64,000 nucleotides of DNA. It comes from Enemella evansiae. Its GTDB lineage: Bacteria; Pseudomonadota; Alphaproteobacteria; Rhodobacterales; Rhodobacteraceae. Where the stretch lies: NCBI GenBank assembly GCA_017255395.1, contig JAFKDC010000025.1, forward strand, positions 1 to 64,000. Direction: 5' to 3'. The notes under the pieces were generated by a model. It was not told the DNA's origin. It did not search any database and saw nothing but the letters and a program-made list of their open reading frames with translations. Shown piece by piece: positions 33,860 through 42,153 of this stretch (position 1 is its first letter; every line of letters begins with the position of its first letter). The position numbers and the translations under genes are program-made.

Positions 33860-34366
33860 TCACTTGATTTTCAAAGGGTAGCCCGCGACCGCGAGCCAAA
33901 GCTCGTCGCAGGCCTGCGCGATGGTCTGGTTCAGGCTTCCTGCGGCATCGCGAAAGGCCCGCGCAAGGGCGTTTTCCGGCACGATACCGGCGCCGACCTC
34001 GTTGGTGACGATCACCACCGGCGCCCTGTCGCGCGCCAGCGACCCAGCCAGCGCCTCGGCGGGGGCGCGCCAGTCGCGCTCTGCCAGCATCAGGTTGGTC
34101 AGCCAGAGCGTCAGGCAGTCGATCAGCACCGGGCGCGCGGGGTCGGCGGCCTCCAGCGCGCCGGGCAGGTCGAGCGGTTCGGCCACCGTGTGCCAGCCCG
34201 CGCCGCGCCGCGCCTGATGGTCCGCGATCCGCCGTTCCATCTCGGCATCGAAGGCCTGCGCCGTGGCGATATAGGTGGCGGGCAGGCCGAAATCCCCGAC
34301 CATGCGTTCCGCCAGAGTGCTCTTGCCGGACCGGGCGCCGCCGGTGATGAGGATCGACTTTGTCAT
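33860..34366 (-). CDS. cobU: Adenosylcobinamide kinase/adenosylcobinamide-phosphate guanylyltransferase
   Basis: A 168-aa bifunctional enzyme (CobP in Pseudomonas naming). The P-loop ILITGGARSGKSTLAERM starts at residue 5; the guanylylated-His region is ADHQARRGAGWHTVAEP; PVLIDCLTLWLTNLM and IVTNEVGAGIVPENALARAF are also conserved. It phosphorylates adenosylcobinamide and transfers GMP from GTP. First gene of the minus-strand trio, divergent from the phosphatase gene with 43 bases between start codons, so the promoters must overlap. In-frame sequence upstream of ATG 34366 is antisense to the phosphatase and rejected. Confidence 0.95.
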   Translation of the reverse strand: MTKSILITGGARSGKSTLAERMVGDFGLPATYIATAQAFDAEMERRIADHQARRGAGWHTVAEPLDLPGALEAADPARPVLIDCLTLWLTNLMLAERDWRAPAEALAGSLARDRAPVVIVTNEVGAGIVPENALARAFRDAAGSLNQTIAQACDELWLAVAGYPLKIK

Positions 34367-34409
34367 GGGATCGTGAAAAAGCAGGTTCCGACGCGATTGG
34401 AAAGACCGC

Positions 34410-34976
34410 ATGGCCCTGTTTGCGACAAACGAGCTTTTGCTGATCCGCCATGCCCCCGCCGACCACGGCGGGCGCCTGTGCGGGCGGACCGACGTGCCCG
34501 CATGCCTGCCAGAGGCCGGAACTGCCGCGCTGCGCAGCCTTCTGGCGGAGGTGCGCCAGATCCGTGTTTCGCCCGCCCTGCGCTGCGTGCAGACGGCGAG
34601 CGCGCTTTGGCCCGGGCAGGCCCCGGTCCCCGATCCGCGCCTGTGGGAGCAGGATTTCGGCATCATGGACGGCAGGCCCGTCGACAGCCTGCCGGATCTT
34701 GGCCCGATGCCGCGCGAGACACTGGCGCGACAGGCCTACCCGGGCGGCGAGAGCTTTGTGCAGATGGCCGCCCGCGTGCTGCCCGCGCTGGCGGACCTGC
34801 CAGAGGGGCCGGTTGCGGTCGTCGCCCATGCGGGCACCGTGCGCGCCGCGCTGGGCCATGCGCTGGGCGACATCGCCGCGGGCCTCTCCTTCGAGGTCGC
34901 GCCGCTGTCCCTGACCCGCCTGCGCCGCCACGCCGGGGGCTGGTCGATCGTCCAGACCAACCGGGCGGCGGGATGA
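34410..34976 (+). CDS. Histidine phosphatase, probable alpha-ribazole phosphatase
   Basis: A 188-aa phosphoglycerate-mutase-fold phosphatase. The catalytic RH motif is LLLIRHAPADHGGRLCGRTD (Arg13-His14, with AP in place of the commoner GE/GQT), the second Arg/Glu region WEQDFGIMDG and the distal His in VAVVAHAGTVRAALG. In this setting, between cobU and bluE, it most likely removes phosphate from alpha-ribazole-5-phosphate or adenosylcobalamin phosphate (CobC of Salmonella). I leave the symbol blank because cobC is also used for the decarboxylase at 36704. Its stop overlaps the bluE start (ATGA). Confidence 0.85.
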   Translation: MALFATNELLLIRHAPADHGGRLCGRTDVPACLPEAGTAALRSLLAEVRQIRVSPALRCVQTASALWPGQAPVPDPRLWEQDFGIMDGRPVDSLPDLGPMPRETLARQAYPGGESFVQMAARVLPALADLPEGPVAVVAHAGTVRAALGHALGDIAAGLSFEVAPLSLTRLRRHAGGWSIVQTNRAAG

Positions 34977-35761
34977 GTTTTGTTGCCGGACATTTCGGCG
35001 AGTGGTTGCAGGGCCGCCTCGGTCCGGAGGGGCCGCTGGCGCTGGTCACGCTGGCCTGCCCGAACCGGGGCGTGCGCGTGACCCGCGAGCGCGCGGCGGG
35101 ACCCTTTGCCCTGACCGGCGATGCCGTATTGCCAGAGCCTCTGGTCCGCGCGCTGCTACAGCGGATCGGTCGCGATGCCGAAGGGGCATGGGACCTGCGC
35201 GCCGCCTTCCCGGTCGGCGGCGGCGCGGGCATGTCGACGGCGGCGCTGGTGGCCATCGCCCGCGAAGCGGGCGTGCCCGAGGGGCTTGCAGAGGCCTGCC
35301 TTGCGGTCGAAGGCGCCACCGATCCGCTGATGTTGCTCGCGCCTGACGCGGTGCTCTGGGCGCCGCGTCAGGCGCGGGTGCTGGACAATGTGCCGCCGCC
35401 GCCCCGCGCCGAGGTGGTGGGCGGCTTCTTCGGTCCGCCGCTGCGCACCGATCCGGCGGACCTGGCCTTCCCCGATGTCGCCGATCTGGTTGCCGCGTGG
35501 CGCGGGGCGCCGGGGCTGGCCGAGGCCGCAGGGATCGCATCAGAGTCCGCGCGGCGCTGCACCGCCCTGCGCGGTCCCTCGGACGACCCGACAGAGGCGC
35601 TTGCCGCAGCCCTGGGCGCACTGGGCTACGCCCGCGCGCACACAGGCTCTGCCCGGGCGCTGATTTTCGCCCCCGGGGCGGTGCCGGTGGGCCTGTTCGA
35701 GCTTATGGCAGAGGCGGGTCTGACGGGCCTGTGCCACTTCACGACCGGGGGCCGGGGATGA
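34973..35761 (+). CDS. bluE: GHMP-family L-threonine kinase (BluE/PduX-like)
   Basis: A 262-aa kinase of the GHMP superfamily. It opens VAGHFGEWLQGRLGP, a variant of the GEHxD-type start, and has the phosphate-binding glycine/serine loop AAFPVGGGAGMSTAALVAIA near residue 80-100. BluE in Rhodobacter and PduX in Salmonella make L-threonine O-3-phosphate, the substrate of the decarboxylase encoded two genes downstream, for the aminopropanol arm. Coupled on both sides by ATGA overlaps (phosphatase stop, cbiB start). The family assignment rests on the GHMP loop and the cobalamin context; sequence divergence is high in this family. Confidence 0.8.
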   Translation: MSFVAGHFGEWLQGRLGPEGPLALVTLACPNRGVRVTRERAAGPFALTGDAVLPEPLVRALLQRIGRDAEGAWDLRAAFPVGGGAGMSTAALVAIAREAGVPEGLAEACLAVEGATDPLMLLAPDAVLWAPRQARVLDNVPPPPRAEVVGGFFGPPLRTDPADLAFPDVADLVAAWRGAPGLAEAAGIASESARRCTALRGPSDDPTEALAAALGALGYARAHTGSARALIFAPGAVPVGLFELMAEAGLTGLCHFTTGGRG

Positions 35762-36693
35762 GCGTCGCGGGGATGATGCTACTGGCCATGGCGCTGGACG
35801 CGGCGGTGGGCTGGCCCGACCGGCTGTACCGGCGCATCGGCCACCCGGTGGTCTGGATCGGCGCGCTGATCTCGATGCTGGAGGCGCGGCTGAACGCGGG
35901 CGCGCCGGGGCGCCGCCGCGCCACGGGGGCGCTGACCGTGGCGCTGGTCTGCGCGGCGGTGGCCGTGCCCGCGCTCTGGGTGCAGGCGGTCCTGCCGGGC
36001 GGTTGGTTGGGCCTGCTGGTGGGCGCGCTGGCGGCCTGGCCCTTGCTGGCGGTGCGGTCGATGGATCAGCATGTCGGGGCTGTTGCCCGCCCCCTCGCTG
36101 CCGGAGACCTCGCCGGTGCGCGTCGGGCCGTGGCGATGATCGTCGGGCGCGACCCGGCGCGGCTGGACACCCGGGGTGTCGCCCGCGCGGCGCTTGAAAG
36201 CCTGGCCGAGAACACCTCGGACGGGATCGTGGCGCCGCTGTTCTGGGGTGTGGTGGCGGGGCTGCCGGGGCTGGCCGTCTACAAGGCGATTAACACGATG
36301 GATTCGATGATCGGCCACAGGTCCGAGCGCTACGAGGACTTCGGCAAGGCCGCCGCGCGGCTGGACGATCTGGTGAACCTTCTGCCCGCGCGGCTGACCG
36401 GGCTGCTCTTCGCGCTGGCCTCGGGGCGGCCGGGCCGTGCCATTGCCGTCATGCGCCGCGATGCGCGGCACCACCGCTCGCCCAACGCGGGCTGGCCCGA
36501 GGCGGCGATGGCCGGGGCGCTGCACCGGCGGCTGTCCGGTCCGCGCGTCTATGGCAATACCGTCGCCGATGAGCCATATGTGAACGCCGCGGCCCCGGAC
36601 CCGGAGCCGCAGGACCTGCGGCGCGGGCTGGCGCTCTACCGGCGGACGATGGTGCTGGGGGCCGGGCTGCTGGCGCTGCTCTGGATGATGTGA
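35758..36693 (+). CDS. cbiB: Adenosylcobinamide-phosphate synthase CbiB (CobD)
   Basis: A 311-aa membrane protein that attaches aminopropanol phosphate to adenosylcobyrate. Conserved parts: AMALDAAVGWPDRLYRRIGHPVVW at the N-terminus, LESLAENTSDGIVAPLFW, INTMDSMIGHRSERYEDFG and the C-terminal DARHHRSPNAGWPEAAMAGA. Four or five hydrophobic helices lie between. Start ATG 35758 overlaps the bluE stop. It is called CobD in Pseudomonas/Rhodobacter nomenclature. The next gene supplies its amine substrate. Confidence 0.95.
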   Translation: MSVAGMMLLAMALDAAVGWPDRLYRRIGHPVVWIGALISMLEARLNAGAPGRRRATGALTVALVCAAVAVPALWVQAVLPGGWLGLLVGALAAWPLLAVRSMDQHVGAVARPLAAGDLAGARRAVAMIVGRDPARLDTRGVARAALESLAENTSDGIVAPLFWGVVAGLPGLAVYKAINTMDSMIGHRSERYEDFGKAAARLDDLVNLLPARLTGLLFALASGRPGRAIAVMRRDARHHRSPNAGWPEAAMAGALHRRLSGPRVYGNTVADEPYVNAAAPDPEPQDLRRGLALYRRTMVLGAGLLALLWMM

Positions 36694-36703
36694 CGGAGGG
36701 GTG

Positions 36704-37678
36704 ATGCGCGATCACGGAGGCGATCTCGACCGCGCGCGCGCGGTTTACGGCGGCGACGACTGGCTGGACCTGTCCACCGGCATCAACCGCGTGCCCTATC
36801 CGATGCCCGATCTTGCGCCAGAGGCCCTGACCGCCCTGCCGCTGGGGCGCGACATCGCGGCGGTGGAAAAGGCCGCGCGCGCGGCCTTTGGCGCCCCGCA
36901 GGGCTGTGAGTGCGTGGCTCTGGCGGGGGCCTCCGCGGCGATCCAGCTTGTCCCGCGCCTGCGGGCGCCGGGGCTGGCCCGCGTGCTGGGGCCGACCTAC
37001 AACGAACATGCCGCCGCCCTGCGCGCCATGGGCTGGACGGTCGAGGAGGTCGCGACGTTGGACGCGCTGAAGGGTTGCGGCGTGGCGGTTGTGGTCAATC
37101 CCAACAACCCGGACGGTCAGCGGCACGATCCCGATGCACTGCTTGCGGTGGCCGGGCGCGTGGGCCTTCTGGTGGTGGACGAAAGCTTTGCCGATGCCGC
37201 GCCCGAACTGTCCATCCTGCCGCACTGGGGGCGCCTGCCAGAGGGCGCCCGGGCGGTGGTGCTGCGCAGTTTCGGCAAGTTCTACGGTCTCGCCGGTCTG
37301 CGGCTGGGCTTTGCGCTGTCCCACGGACCCATCGTCGACGACATGCGCCGCATGGCGGGGCCATGGGCGGTCTGCGGCCCGGCGCTTGCGGCGGGGCAGG
37401 CCGCCTATGCGGACACCGATTGGCAGGCCGCCACCACCGCGCGGCTGGCGCAGGATGCCGAGCGCATGGACCGGCTGGCCGGGCAGGCGGGCTGGTCGCT
37501 GGTGGGCGGCACGACGCTGTTTCGCACCTACGCAACGCCCGACGCCGCCAGGGCGCAGGACCGGCTGGCGCAGGCGCGTGTCTGGACCCGCCGCTTTCCC
37601 TACTCCGACCAATGGCTGCGCCTCGGCCTGCCCGGAACAGAGGCCGAGTGGCGCTGGCTGACGCGGGCGATGGCTTAG
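36704..37678 (+). CDS. cobC: L-threonine-O-3-phosphate decarboxylase (CobC)
   Basis: A 324-aa fold-type I PLP enzyme that decarboxylates L-threonine phosphate to (R)-1-amino-2-propanol phosphate. Visible: [38 protein letters not shown], the Schiff-base Lys in [19 protein letters not shown] and a C-terminal Arg in [12 protein letters not shown]. Start: GGAGG (36695-36699) sits 4 bases before ATG 36704 but only 1 base before GTG 36701, so ATG is chosen. It is Salmonella CobD. Its stop overlaps the convergent cobQ stop by 4 bases, so the cob genes meet tail-to-tail here with no terminator space. Confidence 0.94.
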   Translation: MRDHGGDLDRARAVYGGDDWLDLSTGINRVPYPMPDLAPEALTALPLGRDIAAVEKAARAAFGAPQGCECVALAGASAAIQLVPRLRAPGLARVLGPTYNEHAAALRAMGWTVEEVATLDALKGCGVAVVVNPNNPDGQRHDPDALLAVAGRVGLLVVDESFADAAPELSILPHWGRLPEGARAVVLRSFGKFYGLAGLRLGFALSHGPIVDDMRRMAGPWAVCGPALAAGQAAYADTDWQAATTARLAQDAERMDRLAGQAGWSLVGGTTLFRTYATPDAARAQDRLAQARVWTRRFPYSDQWLRLGLPGTEAEWRWLTRAMA

Positions 37679-39117
37679 CGCGCCGCCGCCAGCAGGCCCG
37701 CCACGTCCAGATGCCGTTCCATGTGGTCGGCCAGCGCGTCCAGCGTCGCCTCGACCGTTTCGCCGTAGCGACCCGAGGCCTGCACCCCGAAGCCCGCCAG
37801 CCAAGCCGCGCGAAAGCCGTCGTCGCGGAACATGCCGTGCAGGTAGCTGCCCGCCACCCGGCCATCGGCGCTGACCGCGCCCTCGGGGGCGCCGTCGAGC
37901 AGCGCGAAGGGCCGCGCGCGGTCCGCCCCCTCGCTGCGCCCGATGTGGATCTCGTAGCCATCGAAGCCGGTGCCCGAGGCCGCGTGCACGGCCCGCACCT
38001 CTGTCAGGCGCTTGTCGCCGGTCATCACCGTGCCGATGCGCAAGAGGCCAAGGCCCGCGTCGCGCCCGGCGGGGCCTTCGATGCCCTCGGGGTCGTCGAT
38101 CCACTGCCCAAGCATCTGGAAACCGCCGCAGATGCCCAGCACATGGCCGCCGCGCCGCACATGCGCCGCGATGTCCCCGTCCCAGCCCTGCGCCCGCAGG
38201 AAGGCGAGGTCGCCCCGCGTCGACTTGCTGCCGGGAAGGATCACCACGTCGGTGTCGCCGGGCAGGGCCTCTCCGGGCGCGAGCATGGTCAGGCGCACGC
38301 CCTCTTCCTGCGCCAGCGGGTCCATGTCGTCGAAATTGGCGATCCGCGACAGCCGCAGGCAGACCACGTGCAGCCCCTCGTCGCGCGCCGGTGCACCGAT
38401 GTCGAGCGCGTCCTCGGCGGGCAGCTTCCACGCCTGCGGGAACCACGGCGCGACGCCGTAGCCGTGCCAGCCGGTGCGCTGCTCGATCAGCGCGTAGCCG
38501 TCGTCGAAGAGCGAGGGGTCGCCCCGGAACTTATTGATCAGGAACCCCGCCACGCGGGCATTGTCTTCGGCGTCCATGACCGCCTGCGTGCCGACGATCT
38601 GCGCGATCACCCCGCCCCGGTCGATGTCGCCGCAGAGGATCACCGGCACCCCCGCCGCCTGCGCAAAGCCCATGTTGGCGATGTCGCCCTGACGGAGGTT
38701 CACCTCGGCTGGGCTGCCCGCGCCCTCGACGATCACGAGGTCATGGGCGGCGCTGAGCCTGCGAAAGCTCTCTAGCACGGAAGCCAGCAGGCCGGGCTTC
38801 AGCCCGGCATAGTCGCGCGCCTTCACGGTGGCGATGCGCCGCCCCTGCACCACGACCTGTGCGCCCACATCCGTTTCCGGTTTCAGCAGCACCGGGTTCA
38901 TGTCCGTATGTGGCGCCAGCCCGCAGGCCAGCGCCTGAAGCGCCTGCGCGCGCCCGATCTCTCCGCCATCCGCCGTCACGGCGGCGTTGTTCGACATGTT
39001 CTGCGGCTTGAAGGGGGCGACCGACAGTCCGCGCCGACGGGCGGCCCGGCACAGCCCGGCGACCAGCATCGACTTGCCGACGTTCGAGCCGGTGCCCTGA
39101 ATCATCAGCGCGGTCAT
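37675..39117 (-). CDS. cobQ: Cobyric acid synthase (CobQ/CbiP)
   Basis: A 480-aa glutamine amidotransferase that amidates four carboxylates of adenosylcobyrinic acid a,c-diamide. N-terminal dethiobiotin-synthetase-like ATPase with [20 protein letters not shown] and [21 protein letters not shown]-terminal glutaminase with the nucleophile Cys in [13 protein letters not shown] and catalytic His in [13 protein letters not shown]. First of nothing upstream: it overlaps the phosphoesterase gene (39114) by ATGA, making a minus-strand chain TetR-side Lin0512, Lin0512, HAD, phosphoesterase, cobQ. Confidence 0.95.
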   Translation of the reverse strand: MTALMIQGTGSNVGKSMLVAGLCRAARRRGLSVAPFKPQNMSNNAAVTADGGEIGRAQALQALACGLAPHTDMNPVLLKPETDVGAQVVVQGRRIATVKARDYAGLKPGLLASVLESFRRLSAAHDLVIVEGAGSPAEVNLRQGDIANMGFAQAAGVPVILCGDIDRGGVIAQIVGTQAVMDAEDNARVAGFLINKFRGDPSLFDDGYALIEQRTGWHGYGVAPWFPQAWKLPAEDALDIGAPARDEGLHVVCLRLSRIANFDDMDPLAQEEGVRLTMLAPGEALPGDTDVVILPGSKSTRGDLAFLRAQGWDGDIAAHVRRGGHVLGICGGFQMLGQWIDDPEGIEGPAGRDAGLGLLRIGTVMTGDKRLTEVRAVHAASGTGFDGYEIHIGRSEGADRARPFALLDGAPEGAVSADGRVAGSYLHGMFRDDGFRAAWLAGFGVQASGRYGETVEATLDALADHMERHLDVAGLLAAAR

Positions 39118-39914
39118 GCGATCTCCAGCAGCACCAGTTCCGGCGGCCTGCGGTAGCGGAACGGTGGCCCGGAACAGCCCAGCCCGCCCGAGACCACCAG
39201 TTGCCGCCCCTCTTCCTCGGTATGGCCGTAGGCATAGCGCGTGCCGAAGCGGGAGGGCACCACAAGCGGCTGGCCGAAGGGCAGGATCTGGCCGCCGTGG
39301 GTATGGCCGGAAACCGTCAGGTCGATATGGCCGGGCAGCTCGGGGAAGATGTCCGGCTCATGCGCCATCAGCAGGGTGAAGCGGGCCGGGTCCAGCTTGG
39401 GCAGCACCTGGTCCAGCCGGTCCGCCCCCGGCGCGTCGCGGTGCCAGAAGCTGCGGAAGGCGCGCTGCGAATCGAGGCCCGCCAGCGTGAAGGCGCCGCC
39501 GGGCGCCTCGATGGTCAGCGCGTCGTTGTTCAGGCAGGGCAGGCCGCGCGCCGCAAAGGCCCGGTGCCAGCTGGTCGGGTCGCCGGTGGCCCGGGCCTGC
39601 CGGTCGTCCTTCCAGTCGTGGTTGCCGAAGATGGCGAAGACCCCCAGCGGCGCGCTCAGCTGCGCCAGCGCCTCGGTCACCGGCTCTGGTGGCAGGGTGC
39701 GGCCGCCATAGACATGACCCGCGTAGTCGCCCAGAAGCAGGATCATGTCGGCGCCCAGTGCATTGGTCTGCGCGACCAGCGCGCGGATGCGGGGCAGGTC
39801 CATGAAGGGGCGGCAGGCGTGCAGGTCGGCAAAAAGCGCGACCCTCAGGCGCGGCGTGGGCACATCGCGGCGCGCGGTGATCCGGTAGCGGGTGACGATG
39901 GCGGGGGCGCTCAC
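39114..39914 (-). CDS. Metallophosphoesterase
   Basis: A 266-aa calcineurin-like phosphoesterase. All metal-ligand blocks are present: VALFADLHA (DxH), [10 protein letters not shown] (GDxxx), [12 protein letters not shown] (GNHD), and [14 protein letters not shown] (GHTHGGQ). The N-terminus [20 protein letters not shown] resembles YkuE/YaeI-type enzymes but no clear membrane anchor or Tat signal is seen, so it should be cytosolic. Start GTG 39914 overlaps the HAD stop (GTGA), and its own stop overlaps cobQ start (ATGA). Such tight coupling to cobQ suggests a phosphate- or diester-removing step near cobalamin synthesis, but substrate is unknown. Confidence 0.88.
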   Translation of the reverse strand: MSAPAIVTRYRITARRDVPTPRLRVALFADLHACRPFMDLPRIRALVAQTNALGADMILLLGDYAGHVYGGRTLPPEPVTEALAQLSAPLGVFAIFGNHDWKDDRQARATGDPTSWHRAFAARGLPCLNNDALTIEAPGGAFTLAGLDSQRAFRSFWHRDAPGADRLDQVLPKLDPARFTLLMAHEPDIFPELPGHIDLTVSGHTHGGQILPFGQPLVVPSRFGTRYAYGHTEEEGRQLVVSGGLGCSGPPFRYRRPPELVLLEIA

Positions 39915-40510
39915 AGACCCAGCCTTTCGGGCAGCGCCCTGCGGGTCGCGTCGGTGAAGTGGAACCCCTGCCAGCCGCGCGCCGTGGCGGCGGCGATGTT
40001 GGCGGCGACGTCGTCCACCAGCAGGATGCGCGACGGCGCCAGCCCCGACCAGTGCTCGATCTGTGCGAAGAAGCCGGGGTCGGGCTTTGCCGCCCCCATC
40101 CGGCCCGATGAAAAGACATGGTCCACATGGGCCGCATAGCCCATCTGCTCCTCGATGTAACAGCAGCGCCGGTGTTCGTTGTTGGTGCCGATGACATGGC
40201 GCGCCGGATGCGCCTTCAGCCAGCCCAGCACCTCGGCGTCGGGATGGGCGTCCTTTTCGAACCAGTAGGCAAGGAAATCCTCGCCGCTGAGGTCATGCCC
40301 GTGGCGCGCCAGCCAGTCCGAGACATGCAGCAGCAGGTCCCGCCGCCCGCGCACGATGTCGCGAAAGTCGCCCGCCGTGAACATCTCGTGGCTGAAGCCG
40401 CGCGGGTCGATGCCCAGATCGGCCTTCATGTTGTCGGCCCAGAAGGTCCGACCGCCGCGCAGGTTGGCGTTCAGGACGCCGTCGAAATCCCAGACGATCA
40501 GTGCGGGCAT
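39911..40510 (-). CDS. HAD-superfamily hydrolase
   Basis: A 199-aa haloacid-dehalogenase-fold phosphatase. Motif I LIVWDFDGVLN carries the nucleophile and acid/base Asp; motif II is HVIGTNNEHR; motif III Lys is in MGAAKPDPGFF; motif IV is ILLVDDVAANI. The cap is a small helical C1 type (residues about 20-90). A GTG three bases upstream is also in frame; ATG 40510 is used. It lies 6 bases after the downstream Lin0512 gene stop and overlaps the phosphoesterase start. Substrate unknown; two phosphatases in a row beside cobQ is a notable pairing. Confidence 0.88.
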   Translation of the reverse strand: MPALIVWDFDGVLNANLRGGRTFWADNMKADLGIDPRGFSHEMFTAGDFRDIVRGRRDLLLHVSDWLARHGHDLSGEDFLAYWFEKDAHPDAEVLGWLKAHPARHVIGTNNEHRRCCYIEEQMGYAAHVDHVFSSGRMGAAKPDPGFFAQIEHWSGLAPSRILLVDDVAANIAAATARGWQGFHFTDATRRALPERLGL

Positions 40511-40516
40511 CACGGC

Positions 40517-40855
40517 TCAGACCTGCTTGGGCAGGAAGGCCTCGACGGCGGCCTGCGCGATGACTGTGACCTCTTTGCTGTCGGGATTGGTCACGTTCAG
40601 CCCGCCGTGCACCGCGCGGACCTCGGCCTTGCCGCGCGGCAGGCGGGCGGTCAGGGCGGCGCAGTCGACGCGGTCGGGCTCCTGCACGGCGACGATCACC
40701 TGCACGCGCATCTCGGCATGGTCCAGCCCCAGCGCGCCGAAGAGCGGGATCGACGAGTGCCGCAGCGCATCCTCGATCGCGCGGCCCGCCGCCTTGGAAT
40801 AGTCCATGCCGTGCAGGTCGTTGCCCATGCCCATCTCGATGATGAAGCGCTGCAT
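40517..40855 (-). CDS. Lin0512-family protein, second copy
   Basis: A 112-aa protein of the Lin0512 family, small alpha/beta proteins of unknown function. Opening RFIIEMGMGNDLHGMDYSKA, middle MRVQVIVAVQEPDRVDCAAL and end GGLNVTNPDSKEVTVIAQAA. It aligns along its length with the preceding gene product (shared GMG, A-x-R-x(I/V)E(D/N)AL, V-x-VQ(E/Q)P(D/E)RVD and GGL(N/D)V), so the two are tandem paralogues. Its ATG shares a base with the upstream stop (TGATG). Some databases label the family fatty-acid-binding without good evidence. Position in the cobQ chain is the only clue to role. Confidence 0.85.
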   Translation of the reverse strand: MQRFIIEMGMGNDLHGMDYSKAAGRAIEDALRHSSIPLFGALGLDHAEMRVQVIVAVQEPDRVDCAALTARLPRGKAEVRAVHGGLNVTNPDSKEVTVIAQAAVEAFLPKQV

Positions 40856-41196
40856 CAGATGCCCTCCAGCGCGACCGAGATCGCGACATTCGCCATGACG
40901 GTCGGCAGGCCGTCGCCATCGGGGCGCGGAACGTCCAGCCCGCCCTTCGTCACGGTGACCGAGACGGTGCCATAAGGAAAGACCGCCGCGACCTTCGCCA
41001 CGTCGACGCGCTCGGGCTGCTGCACGCCCACGTCGACGGTGATGTGCATATCCGCCTTCTCTTTGCCGAACAGCTCGGCGAGGTTGATCGAGTTGTGCCA
41101 CAGCGCGTTCTCGACGCCCCGGCAGGCGGCCTGCGTATAGTCCTGCCGGCGGAGCGAGGTGCCCATGCCGAACTCGGTCAGAAGGCGTTTAGGCAT
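40855..41196 (-). CDS. Lin0512-family protein, first copy
   Basis: A 113-aa Lin0512-family protein: KRLLTEFGMGTSLRRQDYTQ, AACRGVENALWHNSINLAEL, MHITVDVGVQQPERVDVAKV and GGLDVPRPDGDGLPTVM. No signal peptide or membrane segment. ATG 41196 is preceded by a GGACC-type weak ribosome site; longer in-frame reading to 41325 is not supported. First gene of the minus-strand chain that leads through its paralogue, HAD and phosphoesterase to cobQ. The two subunits may form a heteromer, which is inference from pairing. Confidence 0.85.
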   Translation of the reverse strand: MPKRLLTEFGMGTSLRRQDYTQAACRGVENALWHNSINLAELFGKEKADMHITVDVGVQQPERVDVAKVAAVFPYGTVSVTVTKGGLDVPRPDGDGLPTVMANVAISVALEGI

Positions 41197-41377
41197 GAGG
41201 TGGGTCCTTCGCGGTTTGCGGTCTGGACCGAATCTATAGCGCGGGACGGCAGCGTGTTGAAGGACATGCGTCACGGCGGTGGTACAGCAGTGCGCGCCGT
41301 CTTGTCCGACCCATGTCCGCCGCACCGTCTGGCCGTATCACGGCCACGGGCGACGCGATACGGAGGGTCCGCCGTGG

Positions 41378-42034
41378 TCAGGGCGCCGCCGGGTCGAACC
41401 TCAGCCGGGCGTGGAAGCGGGCCAGTTCGCTGGCCGTCGGCGCCATGCCGGAGAAGGTCTTCACGTAGCCGGGCGTGCGCCGCATCCGGGTGGCGAGGCT
41501 TTCCGAGACCTGCATCGAGATATAGCCGATCTGGGTCAGGTAGACGGTGCGGGCGCGCACCTCTGCCTCGTCTTCGGCAAAGCCGAACCGCGCGAACATC
41601 GCCCGGATCGCGTCGATGCGGACCTCGTCGGCGGCGTGGATCCTTGCCGCGGCCACCTCGGACTTATGCGCCCATCCGCGAATCGCGAAGTCCAGCTGCG
41701 GCTCGAAGACTGTCTCGTCGAGGAAGACGGCGATCAGGTTCAGCACCGCCTCGGAGATCGTCTCCGCATAGGCGGTGCTGGCCTCGACGAAGGCGCCGGT
41801 GTTCTTGGCGTCCCATTCCTCCAGCAGCGCATCCAAGAGGGCCTTTCGATCCTTGAAGAACCAGTAAAAGCTGGTGCGCGACAGCTGCAAACCATTGGCC
41901 AGAGGCTGGATTTTCACCGCATCGACCCCCGACGCGATCAGCGCCGCCTGCGCGGCCTGCAACCACACCTCGCGTGAGCCGCGCCAGCCGCTGGTCTTTT
42001 CCTCGGGGTGGGTGGGCTCTGCCTGTGTCGTCAT
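41378..42034 (-). CDS. TetR-family transcriptional regulator
   Basis: A 218-aa regulator. After a polar 20-residue tail, the TetR HTH is WLQAAQAALIASGVDAVKIQ followed by ANGLQLSRTSFYWFFKDRKA (recognition helix and YW-F motif). The C-terminal helical domain (about 75-210) binds an unknown ligand. It is divergent from the flavin oxidoreductase gene with 119 bases between starts, including a small CAC-AA-GTG dyad at 42102-42109; control of that gene is the obvious prediction. Confidence 0.92.
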   Translation of the reverse strand: MTTQAEPTHPEEKTSGWRGSREVWLQAAQAALIASGVDAVKIQPLANGLQLSRTSFYWFFKDRKALLDALLEEWDAKNTGAFVEASTAYAETISEAVLNLIAVFLDETVFEPQLDFAIRGWAHKSEVAAARIHAADEVRIDAIRAMFARFGFAEDEAEVRARTVYLTQIGYISMQVSESLATRMRRTPGYVKTFSGMAPTASELARFHARLRFDPAAP

Positions 42035-42153
42035 GGCCGCGATGATTAGCCCCTAGGCCGCCCTTTCACAAGGAAATAGACACACCTGATCTTTTAATTG
42101 ACACAAGTGAACATTTCCCGAATGGTGCCGCCATCCAGCAAGAAGGCACAGCC

